Shown: positions 33,209-45,345 of the stretch, piece after piece
How positions within the stretch are numbered: position 1 is the stretch's first letter
Layout of the letters: the number at the start of each line of letters is the position of its first letter
NCBI GenBank assembly: GCA_947172415.1
Contig: OX359193.1
Location: forward strand, 1,668,501 to 1,732,500
DNA length: 64,000 nucleotides
Source: Chondrosia reniformis
Lineage: Eukaryota; Porifera; Demospongiae; Chondrillida; Chondrillidae
Direction: 5' to 3'
The notes under the pieces: generated by a model
The model's input: only the letters and a program-made list of their open reading frames with translations
Databases searched by the model: none
Told to the model about the DNA's origin: nothing
Translations under genes and position numbers: made by a program

Positions 33209-33490
33209 GTATATACATGTTTGTGAGTCACAATGTTTACATATGTTCAGTATGGAGTTACTCAAAAGTGATGTTGCAATAATCCTTTATGTACGTATAT
33301 ACGTATATGATCAGTTGATGGGATTGTCCAAATATGGTAGGCAACTGCCTCTCCTCAGTGTTACACTCTGCTCCATACTAGAGTGAATGAATGAGGACAA
33401 TATCATAAGCATTTAACTGTAACACTTATTATAAATGTGATAAGACTTAATGTTCAAACACCTAGGGACCTTATATCATCCATTACTTGC
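33209..33490. other. Spacer duplicated at 42.3-42.55 kb
   Basis: TCACAATGTTTACATATGTTC through CTCCATACTAGAGTGAATGA recurs downstream of the TMEM272-like fragment at 42370-42540, so it belongs to the same duplicated block. Confidence 0.7.
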
Positions 33491-33496
33491 TCTTTT

Positions 33497-33720
33497 ATCC
33501 AATATTGACAAACAAAAACAGAAAATATAATACAATGCAGTATTAGTAATGTAAAGACGTGCTATTTCAGCGATGATAAAGAAGTTATTTTCTTTGTAGT
33601 CTAAGAGTGGAGAGGAAATCACAGTAATAAATTTTGAGAATTATGGAGATTTCAAGGAAGTATATCAACACGTTAATAGGATGACGCGCATTGATCTGGT
33701 AACTTTACACGGAAGAGGGA
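33497..33720 (+). repeat. Left copy of a 200-bp direct repeat, contains an exon-like frame
   Basis: 33497-33700 matches 37551-37744 at roughly 97% identity by eye. Inside, TTTTCTTTGTAG|TCTAAGAG opens a frame encoding SKSGEEITVINFENYGDF + KEVYQHVNRMTRIDL, ending at a GTAACT donor. It looks like an internal coding exon. I found no partner exons and do not recognise the domain. Confidence 0.7.
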
Positions 33721-35160
33721 AAAACAAGACATAATTACAGCACAGAAGACATTCCTATTAAGTGGTTGGTCACAGAAATAAGAATTCCACTTAACTGTGT
33801 TGAATTCATCCATTAAAATTAATATTTAAAAAAAACAAGGTTTACGAATTATTGTATCCAGGATGATCCAGGTCATGGCAATGAAAGGGTCTGATTTCAT
33901 TGGACTAGGCCTCCCAGCATCTTAGCAAGGGTATATATAACTGGGGATATGGTACACACCGACAGCCCTTACATACCAATAACACAGAGTTCTACGCATC
34001 CTATACTGTGCTGTGGTACTCTGGTATACGTACATCAGGGCATAGTCCCCAAATAAACAAGCCCACTATAGTTATAGCGAAGAAGACCGTATCCATTAAA
34101 GGTTAATAACATCTACGCACAGAGACAAGAGTGGGTACACATCTGCTATTGGATCCTTCACAGGATGTGAATACGTTTAGTATATACCACACAACAACAG
34201 CACCAGGCAACAAGAATAATGAGTCTGTCAAGTACTTATAAGAATAGGAAGACATTGCTTAGAAGGACGTACACAAAGGGCATTTTCAGCTCAATTAGCA
34301 AATTTGATTTGAAATGATGATACAATTACTATATAAACTTGTAACAAGAACTCTATTTTAGAATTAGATTAGAAGGCTAGGATCACTGATGAAGGGTGGA
34401 ATTCCCAGAAACAGCTGGTCCTCCCGCTTTAACGCATCTCCAAAAAGCATTATTCTCTAAACTAAAAGTAAAATTAACTCCTAACCGCATTACCTTCACT
34501 GACCATTAACTGGTGCAACTCACAGTCCTGAGTACTGGTATAAAATGAAGTAGGGAGCATAAGCCAGGACGAGACAATTGCCCAGATGAAATAGCGTCAC
34601 GCTTCTGGTGCCACATAAATGGAGAGAAACGAACGATTAAGGGGGCGGGTGCACTATTCTGATTAAAAAGTATACATATTTTTAGAGATGTATATTAAAG
34701 CAGAGGAAGCTACATGAAACCTCTATTTTTCCCTACGAATTAAGATATGCACGAACTACAAAGCGGAGACGCTTTGGGCATAGTGCGAGATCCCTAAATA
34801 AAATAAACGCTGTTATACGGAAGCATCTACAGATTCACTTTGTGCACGTTTCTATCTTTTAAAGAGAGACACAAACTTACAACAATACATAAGCGGACCT
34901 ACTGCAAGTGAGTTACATCTAATTACGAAGGCATTCTTTTTGAAGTTGAAGCAGAAATCTACAACACACTATCCATTTTCTACGTGTAGGCGAAAGTGCC
35001 CGTATTACGTAACATAGGTAAGATTGCACAACTTCCTTTCGTACAATGGTGCACTATAGCGTATTGCATCTGCAGGTAAAGTTTCGAAACCTCGCTATAC
35101 GGTACATACCGTAATTATTATGTATATAATGACGTCATCCCGGAATTCTTGTGCGCAGCT
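33721..35160. other. Intergenic, no gene found
   Basis: Apart from the 37-bp piece of the foldback family at 34379-34415, no coding or repeated structure was recognised. Confidence 0.5.
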
Positions 35161-35209
35161 TTGCGCCAAGACTCCGGTTCACTCCTGGTCACATGATCGC
35201 AACGTGATA

Positions 35210-35221
35210 TGCGCATGCGCA
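35210..35221. promoter_or_regulatory. NRF-1-type palindrome in the kinase-like gene promoter
   Basis: TGCGCATGCGCA is a perfect match to the palindromic NRF-1 consensus, about 120 bp upstream of the first ATG (35339). The surrounding 35140-35230 is locally GC-rich and also holds TCACATGATC. Confidence 0.6.
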
Positions 35222-35338
35222 GTTAACTAGTTCTTGTTAAACGTGTGTGAGGAGAGTCCCAGTACTACAGCGGCTCCCTTTGGAGATTGGACTGCTTCAG
35301 AACCAACTTATCAGAGTGAGTGTCGTAAAGTCACAGTC

Positions 35339-36964
35339 ATGGCAGAGTATCGAGGTAAGTTTTTATAACTCCTTTTTGATTTTTTGGCATTTCTTTATTG
35401 AGATGTTTTATTTCTTCAATAGCTGCTGCATTAAAAAGGGACTCTGTCTCGCATATAGCTAAAGGAGTCGGGTTAGCTATATTTACTGATATATTTGAGG
35501 AGCGACCTGTCGATGATGGTCCTATAGATGGGCCATGGGAAGAAATACGATTTAAAGGAGTTAATTGAGGAATTCTCTTTGAAGGATAATGTACCAGAGT
35601 GGACCATAGGGGAATGTATAGTAGCTTTCTGCGATAAAGCTGTGCGGCGTGCTGAATTAAACAAGAACGGTTGGTTATTCGAATCGAAATACGATAAGGA
35701 ACTCCATATTGACGAGCAGTTACCCGAAATTCTAAGCAAAAGGCGCACAAGTCCTGACTGTCAGGTTTCTAATAAAGAAAAGGATAAAATAGACGTACCT
35801 GTACTGATAGTTGAGGTTAACTCAAGTCCTTTTCTTCAAACGTTGACACAAACCTCTATACAGTTAATGAACATATTGAGATATTTGCGAAATTTCAATT
35901 TGGGAATCTCGGAATACTCTGGATTTGCTTTTCCCAAACTTACTGACCAAGCACACGTTGCTAAAGTAACGGTTAAATGGCTGAAAGAGATTACAAAGTT
36001 TGCTATACTTGTAGATCCTTTGCAAAGAGAAGATGTTATGGAAGAGATGGTTTCAGTGCTGAGGAGTAACTTTGATGTCATTGGAAACTTGCCTCCAGAG
36101 CTTCCCAATAGGCTAATAGCCATTCCTTTATCTGACCTTCCAGGGGAAATCAATCAGCTGCCCTCCAACTATTCTCTTCTCCTAGAAAGCGAAAACTACT
36201 TTTTCAAATATCCATTAGAATTATCCTCAAGATCACTTTTAAATGAATTGTGCTTTAAAGCAGCTTTTGCAGAAATTTTGGCAATAATTAATAGTGAACA
36301 ACCGATGGATGCAAATGAAAAAATTAGGGAATTACTTTCTAAAAGACTGAAACCTCAGTTCCACGAATCACCTGAGTTCGACGAATCCAATCCCATGTCA
36401 AAAAGGCATAAGTCTGATTCTGAAAGCCATCATCAACTGCAGTACCTTAGACCGTTAGAGAAATATGTTCTTTTTGGAGTGGAGTATTTCAAGTTTCCAA
36501 AGTTATTAAAGCCATTGACTGAGGAACAAGCTAAGGAGTGCTTAATGTGTTTTGCAAAAGGGGTTTTTGCAGCAATAAAGCAATTGCATGAGGATGGCTA
36601 TGCACACCTGGATATTCGACTCCCAAACATTTGCATTGATCCAGTTACTTTTGAGCCAGTTTTAATTGATTTAGACCGAGGACGTAAATGTGAGGAAAAA
36701 GAAGACATTGCAAAGTATAACCAAAGTTGTATGTATGACCTCCGAGGTGCCAATGCTAAAAGCCATGATTGGAGGCAATTTGGCTTGATGCTGGATTGGA
36801 TTGCGAATGAACGCAGCTCCTACAATACATCTTACCATGTCCGCAAAGATTTGGAGAGTATTACAGATCCTTTTATTAAGGAACTCCTAAAGGGAGAAGT
36901 TCCGGATCAATTTGATTGGGTCTGCGAGGGCCAATTGACAATAAAAGATGTGATTCAGGCATAA
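35339..36964 (+). CDS. Protein-kinase-like gene, apparent frameshift near its start
   Basis: A first exon (MAEYRG, 35339-35354, donor GTAAGT) joins in phase 1 to an acceptor at about 35422, giving AALKRDSVSHIAKGVGLAIF...GPWEEIRFKGVN then stop. The long 478-residue frame starts only at 35528 in another phase. The two frames meet near IRFK/KELIEEFSL, suggesting a one-base indel (real or an assembly error). The C-terminal half looks like a divergent protein kinase: HEDGYAHLDIRLPNICI around residue 355-368 equals the catalytic HxDxxxxN loop (HLD, not HRD), and VLIDLDRG near 380 replaces DFG. An E-rich helical stretch and YVLFGVEYFKFPK precede it. The N-terminal 300 residues are unassigned. Substrate and partners are unknown. 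Fungal FunK1-like kinases are the nearest style I can name. Confidence 0.6.
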
Positions 36965-37550
36965 TTATATAAAGCGCTTAAGTATAATACTGTTAAACTT
37001 GACATTTTATTTCTTTACCAATGTGTAATTATAGTTGTAATATTGGTGTTTGCATGCATTCTTAAGAAAACATTATACACATTATTAGCCTATAGCTATT
37101 TAATTAAATATTATCAACTTTAAGTATAAGGATGATACACAGAAAATGGGGGCCCTGCAACACCCTTACCTGTGTTTCTGGTCTTTTTGTGCCATCCCTA
37201 CATCCCGTACTCAGCCTGTTGTAAGTTTTAAATGATCCAAAGTTAAAGTGTGACTTTTTGTGAAATCCAAACAATTAACCTTGCTCTACTACTTGTTAAT
37301 AATATACATCAAGATTTCAAAATGCTTTATGGATGTCTGACACCAAGTGTCTCTCCATTTGAGTTGCATTGCATTGCTGTTATTACAATTAATTAAAATG
37401 ATGTAACACTTGACACACCTGGTGCTTGCACCTGCGTGGATGTTCTCAAAGACATGCCTTACCCATCAATTCTCCATTGTTTGTTGAGATACACTAATTA
37501 AATTTCCCAAGTATTATGATGATGCATGAAATAAATTACATAAAAATGAA
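36965..37550. other. 3' flank of the kinase-like gene
   Basis: AT-rich, non-coding. ATTAAATATT-type tracts at 37100-37115 may serve 3' end formation; no clear AATAAA close to the stop. Confidence 0.4.
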
Positions 37551-37744
37551 AAATCCAATATTGACAAGCAAAAACAGAAAATATAATACAAATTGCAGTA
37601 TTAGTAATGTAAAGACGTGCTATTTCAGTGATGATAAAGAAGTTATTTTCTTTGTAGTCTAAGAGTGGAGAGGAAATCACAGTAATAAATTTTGAGAATT
37701 ATGGAGATTTCAAGGAAGTATATCAACACGTTAATAGAATGATG
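37551..37744 (+). repeat. Right copy of the 200-bp direct repeat
   Basis: Near-identical to 33497-33700, including the exon-like frame SKSGEEITVINFENYGDF. After AACGTTAATAGAATGATG the two copies diverge completely. The pair brackets the kinase-like gene 3.9 kb apart. Confidence 0.85.
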
Positions 37745-37789
37745 GTATTTAAACTGTATCTATTACCACTAGCCATGCTAGACAGTGCA

Positions 37790-38645
37790 ACTTACAGAGT
37801 CTAAGCTCTTTCCCTCCTTCAACATGTCTTCCATCAGCTTGAGCTGCTCATAGTACTGTTGTGACTCCTTCAAGCTATCAATCATTGCACTTAGCTGTGG
37901 TAATACCTACAGAGAAGACATACGACATAATAGATGCAGTGAAAGTAGAGTTTAACAATCTATGTGACCTTACTTTTGATGTAGCCTCAAATAGTGGAAC
38001 TATAGGGAGTCTTGAAAAGATGGCTGACCTCCACTGTCCAAGAAGTGGATAAAGGTCGCTTCTTTCAGATTAAGATCGCTGAGATCTTGCTTTCCCAACA
38101 CTTCATCTCGAATATCCTGTAGTCGCTTCACTTGAGCAGCAACAGTGTCAGAGTCTTCTTGAGCATCATCAGCCAACCCAACTGGTACAGTGGTTGGGCT
38201 ATCCTGAGTAGACCCTGAAATGGGAAGAGGAGATGGAGTGACCTGTGTGGAAGAAATTATTTCAACTTCAGGCCGGATCTTCATCAGGAGGAAAGCTTGG
38301 TGTTGGGTAAGTAGAGCGCTCCTCGTAATCGCCCTGATTAGTACATGTGCGTACCAATGTCTCCATCACCTCTTCATCAACTGGAATCCAGTCTGCATCA
38401 CTTCCTGTGGCAAGGTAGTTGGTGGCAATAACCACCTCTGGAGATTCAGCGACACCAGTGCTAATCTTCACCTCCTTTGACTTGCCATAGACAATTAAGG
38501 TTGTGTTTCAGTGAGGACTTTCCCACTTCTGGGGATCCACAGAAGATGGCACGAACTACCTTAACTATAACTGATCCACGCTTATCAATAGCCTTCTGGT
38601 AGTCCTCAATCAAAGTTGGATTAGTCGCTGTATCAGTCTAAAGGA
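37790..38645 (-). pseudogene. Roc/Ras-like GTPase gene fragment, frameshifted
   Basis: On the reverse strand, a P-loop (IFCGSPEVGKSSLKHNL, about 38545) is followed after a frame change by SKEVKISTGVAESPEVVIAT, and after a second change by KIRPEVEIISSTQV and the G3-like ATFIHFLDSGGQPSFQDS (about 38010-38060). Beyond an acceptor, 37797-37907 encodes a coiled-coil-like stretch (AMIDSLKESQQYYEQLKLME). The GKS and DSGGQP motifs fit the Roc/complex-GTPase type. At least two frame changes plus a stop after FQDSL point to a dead copy. No start or terminal exon is visible. Confidence 0.6.
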
Positions 38646-39650
38646 TAGAAATATAAGTACCCAAATTAGAATAATTAGAATAATACTATTCAAATGTATA
38701 CAGTGAAACTTAATTAGGACATACAAACCAGTTTGGGATAATATGTAACAATCTACACATTCACTGTAGCCAAATTATTCTATATATATACCTGTATATA
38801 TATACTCTTCCTTATACTTACAAAAATATATTCAAAAATGTCATAAAAGACTACGTACGTAGTATATCAATGATGGAATTGTTTTCAGTGTACAAAAAGA
38901 GAGTGGTATCGGTGTCAGCACTTGTGGCACTATATTATATTAAAGAGCCACTAATTACCATATATTTGACTGTAGATTCCTTTTCTGGATAGAAACAAAT
39001 TTGCTTAGTAAGATCTTTTTAGATTTCCATTGAGAGGGGGTTAAGTTTTCATATATATATTCACAATTTTGACTATAATATCTAACATGTTATATCTTTT
39101 TGAGCAACTACGTAGATATGCAGTTGGTTTATTTCTTTATAAATCAGACATTTCATTCATATATATGCTCAAAAAGACTTAAGATGTGTCACTCAAAAGT
39201 CTGATGCAGGTTGAAGGAATCCATATCACGTTCTAAACATGTCAACACATGTTTATAACTTAGATATTGTACAGTGATTGCATAATCATATAGGAAATTA
39301 AGTAGTGAAACTTTGTCCTATTTATAGTATGTGATATTGACCACTTTAAAATTCTGAGTATATAATGTCTTGAGGTCGCTTACAGAGTACAAATACGTAG
39401 CATTGCCTGTTATGTATAACATGGATCAACCAAATTTAGTCTTTCAGTTTTTAAAAAAAGGCAAGTCATTATGGAACAGTCACACAATGCGGCCTTATCC
39501 GACATGTTTATAATCTGTACACAACCGGTATAGCTAAAGACAAACAGGAATTATTTTTAATTTGAACAGTCTTCCCTGTACCTATATACATGCTGCTAGG
39601 TTATTGAACAGGTTATTTAACTGTTTCAAGACCATGCATATGGTTCAAAT
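38646..39650. other. Intergenic, nothing recognised
   Basis: AT-rich sequence without coding frames or obvious repeats. Confidence 0.5.
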
Positions 39651-39654
39651 TCTG

Positions 39655-40040
39655 TAGCTTGTGAAAATTGTTGCACACCCAATGGATGTTGTTATTATTC
39701 TAATATATATGACTATTATAAAAATGACCATCCTGATGAAGAAATCTATGATGAAATAGAGGAGCTCATGGATAGTGGAAAAGTAAATGATTATGTGATT
39801 ATTATGGGAGACTGGAACAGTGTTGTAGAAGTAGGATGGGTATGAGATAGGTGAGTATGCATGGATACAGAAGGCAGAAATGGAAATGATGGTACAAGAA
39901 GAGCTAAACTCATGGAAATGATAGACAGGAAACAGAAGAACTGGATATGGCATATATGGAGAGTAAATAGTATGTTGAAAGAGGTATTGAAAGGAAGGCT
40001 AGAGGGGAAAAGACCAAGAGGAAGAGAGAGGATATAATGT
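39655..40040 (+). mobile_element. LINE remnant: endonuclease piece fused to RT C-terminal piece
   Basis: About 39675-39835 encodes part of an APE-type endonuclease (HPDEEIYDEIEELMD, NDYVIIMGDWNSVVE). It runs directly into the C-terminal zone (RRAKLMEMIDRKQKNWIWHI, LKGRLEGKRPRGRERI). Several kilobases of reverse transcriptase are missing between them, so this is an internally deleted, decayed LINE. Confidence 0.7.
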
Positions 40041-40679
40041 TAAAGACAGATCACTGATTATTATAGATAGTCAATATGAATAATACTTAGAACAGTACTG
40101 TTTTTACTAATACAATAACAATATTAAGAACAAAATATTAATCAAAAACCAACATTACATAATAAGATTGGTTAGTGGGAGCTTGGTTTTGAAAATTTAT
40201 ATACAGCATTATTTTTAAACTCACATTCATAGTTGATTGGATGATACGCTCTTCTTTCATTATATAGTTGACTCCAGACGGAGGTCACTTTCAGATTTGA
40301 CTTCAGGCATCTGCGTATTTGATAGGAAAAACACAGTTCTTCTCAACATGATTCATAATGACACATATAAGTTCGTATGTGTGCTACCTGAGCTACATGG
40401 GTGATACCTGAGGTTTTTGGTGCTATTCCTCTCACTACTTATATTTGTGATTGGTTTCACAGCTTGACTTTTCCAAAACGTTTTCTTGAAATACTAAAAA
40501 TGATAAACATATATCGGCATCTTAAAAATTATATATATACACATATAACTAACAGAAATCAAAAACTGCATGACACAAGTATTTTAATTAATATAACAAT
40601 GCATGGATGTAGTTAAACTCCTATATAAATAAAATCAAATAGCAGTTGATTAAGGTTAAACTATATAGTAATATTAGCC

Positions 40680-41728
40680 GTATATACAATACCAGTATAT
40701 GCGTATATGTGGCCAATATACTATATATATGCCCTGATCATGAGTCATTATAATTGTTGGGTATTATATCTACAATTTGACATGTAGGGCTACTGAAGAG
40801 TTATAGCTTAGTCCATCATTTCTAATTTCCAATCAAGTAAATAATTAAAAACTATAGGATATATATATATCGTGGTTGCAGTTTCAAGGTGATACTACAG
40901 ATTAATCTACAATAAAGGCTGTGAATATATATAGTGTCCTTGTAAGATTCTACAACTAGGCTTCACTGCACATACACAATTACTCTATAACTTACATATC
41001 TCTCGCTCTTGGCTGAGATTTTTGTCTAATGCCACTAGAAGAAGAGATATTCAGTGCAGGAGAGGTCTGTCGTCTCTTACTTGCATAAGGTCTATATAAA
41101 ATAAGAAATATATACATTTAAGCCTATATACGTAATACGTACATTGACACCTTTATTACAAACTGCACCTTGAGTATTGTATGTACATGCATGTATCATG
41201 TGTAAAATTAATTGCCATACCGTAGCATTTCTATCTCCTCTTTGAGTGCTTCATTTTCCTCTTTAATTTCATGTAATTGCATCATATAGTCAGTTTTTTC
41301 TTCAAGAATATTTATAATATCAGACCTGTAAAACTCTGGATTATTCTGCATCTTTTTATCCAATGTGCTGCCCAGTTAGGGATGTGTGGAGTTGGATACT
41401 GAAGATGCTATTTCTGATTTCAAAGGTTCTTCTTCCTTTTTTTCTAGTTTTCTGCTTAATTCTTCACCAGATAACAAACACACATATTAGCTGTAATTAG
41501 TTAAAAACAAATTACAATAATCAACAAATTAAAATGTGTGTAGGTACGTGCATATAAAGGTTTACCTACAGTACACATTCTACTATAGAGGTGTAAATAA
41601 AGTTTTAAAGATGGATGCTTATGTCCATCCATCTTGCATATTAAAGAAAAAGGTACAATGAATACCTATGTAGTTTCTAAACATGAAAGATCAAAGGACT
41701 GTATACACCAATTGAGTCTGATGTGTAT
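40680..41728 (-). pseudogene. Duplicate of the 3' end of the RILP-like gene
   Basis: Corresponds to 42545-43610 with about 90% or more identity by eye. It holds copies of the last exon (about 40990-41095) and the RH2 exon (about 41221-41465). The RH2 exon copy has lost bases near CACACATCCCTAACTGGG, creating an in-frame stop, and its 5' part is shortened. It ends abruptly at the TMEM272-like fragment. Confidence 0.85.
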
Positions 41729-42545
41729 GTTGACCCTCAGCCCGACAGACAAGACCCTCTCAGCCCTAATTACTGCAGTGATACGGTCTACATTCCGGCC
41801 GTCACGTTTCTTGTTGCCTAAATGGTACTAATTCCTTGCTCATTCATAACCTGTAGAACCATCTGCTGTGGTGCTTAAGGTCTGTTGCTGCGTTGAAGAT
41901 CCTGAAGACGAGTTGCCCCCTCCGAGGAGGAAGCAAAAAGATGATGTTAAAGTGGCAGCTCCCAAAGAACAAAGTGAAGAACCAGCTGAAACTTGAGTGG
42001 AACTGCTCATACAAGATTTTTTCAGTATTAGTAAAGCACTAGTTGCATGATTGTAGAGTTTGTACCATTTGTAAACATTACATACATAGATGAAGTGTTT
42101 TTTCTATGATTTCAGTTTCAATTATAAAATTAAACTTCCTGTAACTTCTCTCATTTTAATATTATGTACGTATATATGTTTGGAGAGTATAGTAGTATTC
42201 CATACTGTATATGTACAAATATGGAAGGATATTTGTGCAACATGCATATGCCTATATCCATGCATATACATAATTTTGACTATTACTATATAATTAAATC
42301 ACAAAAATACGTAAATACATATATATGTGCATGAATCGCAAAAATGTATGTATATATAATATGTATTGTGAATCACAAAGTTTGAATACATTCAGTATGC
42401 ATGGAGTTACTCTAAAGTGATGTTGCAATAATTTTTTGTGTACATGATCAGTTGATGGGATTGTCCAAAGAAGGTAGGTAACTGCCTCTCCTCAGTGTTA
42501 CACTCTGCTCCATACTAGAGTGAATGAATGAGGACAATAGCTGTA
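41729..42545 (+). pseudogene. Duplicate of the TMEM272-like gene 3' end
   Basis: Begins mid-exon at TTGACCCTCAGCCCGACAGA (as at 31265) and continues through the stop codon, 3' UTR and flanking DNA up to the equivalent of 33420. A TAA replaces CAA within the fourth membrane segment. It lacks the Penelope-like element present at 31838-33197. Confidence 0.9.
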
Positions 42546-42843
42546 TATATTATACCAGTATGCATGTGGCCTACATGCCCTGAGTCATTATAGCGTTGGG
42601 TATTGTATATACAATTTGACATGTATATAGGGCTACTGAAGAGTTATAGTTTAGTCCATCATTTCTAATTACCTATGCATCAATCAAGTAAATAATTAAC
42701 TATAGGATATATACGTGTTATCATGGTTGCAGTTTCAAGGTGATACTACAGAATTAATCTACAATACAGGCTGTGAATATAGTGTCCTTGTGAGATTCTA
42801 TATACAACTAGGCTTCACTGCACATACACAATTACTCTATAAC

Positions 42844-45345
42844 TTACATATCTCTCACTCTTGGCTGAGATTTTTGTCTAATGCCGCTAGAAGAAGAGAT
42901 ATTCAGTGCAGGAGAGGTCTGTCGCCTCTTACTTGCATAAGGTCTATATAAAATAAGAAATATATACATTTAAGCCTATATAATACATGCATACATTGAC
43001 ACCTTTATTACAAACTGCACCTTGAGTACTTTAATTACGTACATGTATCATGTGTAAAATTAATTGCCATACCGTAGCACTTCTATCTCCTCTTTGAGTG
43101 CTTCATTTTCCTGTTCAATATCATGTAATCGCATCATATAGTAAGTTTTTTCTTCAAGAATTTTTAAAATATCAGATCTGTAAAACTCTGGATTATTCTG
43201 CATCTTTTTATCCAATGTGCTGTCCAGTTGGAGACAATGTGTGGAGTTGGATACTGAAGATGCTATTTCTGATTTCAAAGGTTCTTCTTCCTTTTTTTCT
43301 AGTTTTCTGCTTAATTCTTCTGCCTTCTACACCAGATAACAAACACACATATTAGCTGTAATTAGTTAAAAACAAAGAATTACAATTATAATCAACAAAT
43401 TAAAATGTGTGTAGGTACGTACATACAGTATACCTACCTACACATTCTACTAAATACTCTACATCAAGTTTTAAAGATGGATGCTTAATATGTCCATCCA
43501 TCTTGCATATTACAGAAAAAGGTACAATGAACACCTATGTAGTTTCTAAATGTGAAAGATCAAAGGACTGTATACACCAATTGATTCAGATGTGTATATA
43601 TTAATTTTGCTGACACATTAGTGTATTCAGTAAATCAAAATAGTTATATGTATATACCTTAAGTTTAGTTTGTGAATCACTTAGTTCTTTTTTCAAAGTT
43701 GACACTTCTTCTTCTAAGCTAGCAACTTTGTCCAGTAAAGCACTCATTGAGAACTCTTCAGTTTCTTGTCCATCATGCACGTTATCAGATGAAACAGAAT
43801 GTGCATTTTCTTTTTCAAAAACCTTCTTTAGCTAACATGTTTTGATATAATAAATGGTACAACTATACTACCGAATTTTACTGAATACCTTTACTTGTTT
43901 TATCTTTTTATTTTTTTCACTGATCATATTTTCTTTGTTCCCCAAATTAAACTTCAACTCTGATATTTCATCTGCTTGTTCCTTTGATGTAGCTAAAACC
44001 TTTTCATAAAGTTTAACTTTATCCTCTAGTTGCCTACCAAGCTACACAATAATGCACAGTAATTTTCCTTCTAAGGTGATGATGATTCTGTCAACTTTCA
44101 GTAATGACTTACCTGTCGCACTTTTTTACTCTTTTCTGACAACTGGCAATCTTTCTCTTCAACTTGTTTCTTTAAGTGGTCCAATTTATTCTTATCTTCC
44201 TTGAAATGTGACAATGAGACTTGCATTTCGTTGACTTTAGTTTTTTGGTCAGTTAGCTGCTTAGTAAACTATGTAGCACAAAAACAAAATACTCTTTGAT
44301 ATACTAATACATAGAGATCTACACACCATACTGAATGTACCTTCTTAATCTGTTTATTTTGATCCAAAATTTGTTTATCTTTTTCCTCAAGCTGTTTTTC
44401 CAACTTTGTTAACTTCTCTGTTAATTCGCCAACTTCATCATTCAAAGCTGCTGAAACACTGGAACTACTCATTTCTGCAATCTGATGCTGTAACTAAGAA
44501 GAAATAAACATAATTTTGAAAAGCAAAAAAAGAAACAAATTACGAACCTACCTGCTTTATCTTTTTGCCTTTTGCTTCAATATTACGTTCCCTTTCCTCA
44601 AGACATTCTTCCACAGCTACTAGCTTGTCAGATAAATCCTGCACCTTGGTCTCACTGTCCTCTGTGAAACAAATTTACATTACTACTGTATATGTAATCT
44701 GTATATACCTCACAGATTAGTGTTTCATATATAATAACCAATGCAATCTTTAATCATACCTAGTGCTTGCGAGCAGCTTTTGTAGTCCTTCAGTCGGTTA
44801 TTTAATTCTTCTTTTTCAGCTTTCAGCGAAGAGATAATTGTCTTATACTCTTCAATTTCTCTCTCATTCTTAGCTACAGCTTCCATTAAATTCTATATAA
44901 AGATATTATGCGAGTCAATAGAGGATTATTTATCTTGCAATACATATTCATGGTCACTAATAACATGCAATGTAGCGATCCGATATGGTAAGACATTCTG
45001 TGTGCATAAATATGTACCTAATAATCGTTTATTCGTGGCTGTCAATTTTCATAGAGAAAAAATATATAAACCTGTGGAAATGCTAACCTTCGTTTCTTTT
45101 CTTAATTTTCTTCTCATTTCTTCCTCAACTTCAACTTTCGATAACTCATTAGAAAGGGAACTGTTCTCTTTATACAAATCGCTAACTTCTGCTACAGTAT
45201 TTTCCAGATGTTCCAACGCAGTGACTACCATTGGTAGCAGATCACTGACAGCTTCTTCACCATATGTTTCTATTACTTTTTGGAATTCTTGTCCTATTTT
45301 AGTTGCAGTTTCGTAGACTTCCGTTATTTCCATTTGGGAAGCCAT
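42844..45345 (-). CDS. RILP-like Rab effector (RH1 and RH2 domains, coiled coil)
   Basis: Nine exons: 45088-45345, 44760-44892, 44552-44661, 44341-44493, 44113-44268, 43889-44041, 43658-43832, 43073-43326, 42844-42943; about 496 residues. Exon 1 is an RH1 domain: ITEVYETATKIGQEFQKVIE, TYGEEAVSDLLPMVVTALEH (RILPL1: VYDIA..VGHEFERVIDQHGCEAIARLMPKVVRVLE). Exons 2-7 are continuous Lys/Glu-rich coiled coil, several ending in KKIKQ/QIKK-type heptads at exon borders, suggesting exon duplication. Exon 8 holds an RH2-like segment (NPEFYRSDILKILEEKTYYM...LKEEIEVLRY). RILP-family proteins link phospho-Rab8/10/36-type GTPases to cilium and lysosome traffic. It is longer than human RILPL1 (about 400) because of the extended coil. 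Confidence 0.85.
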
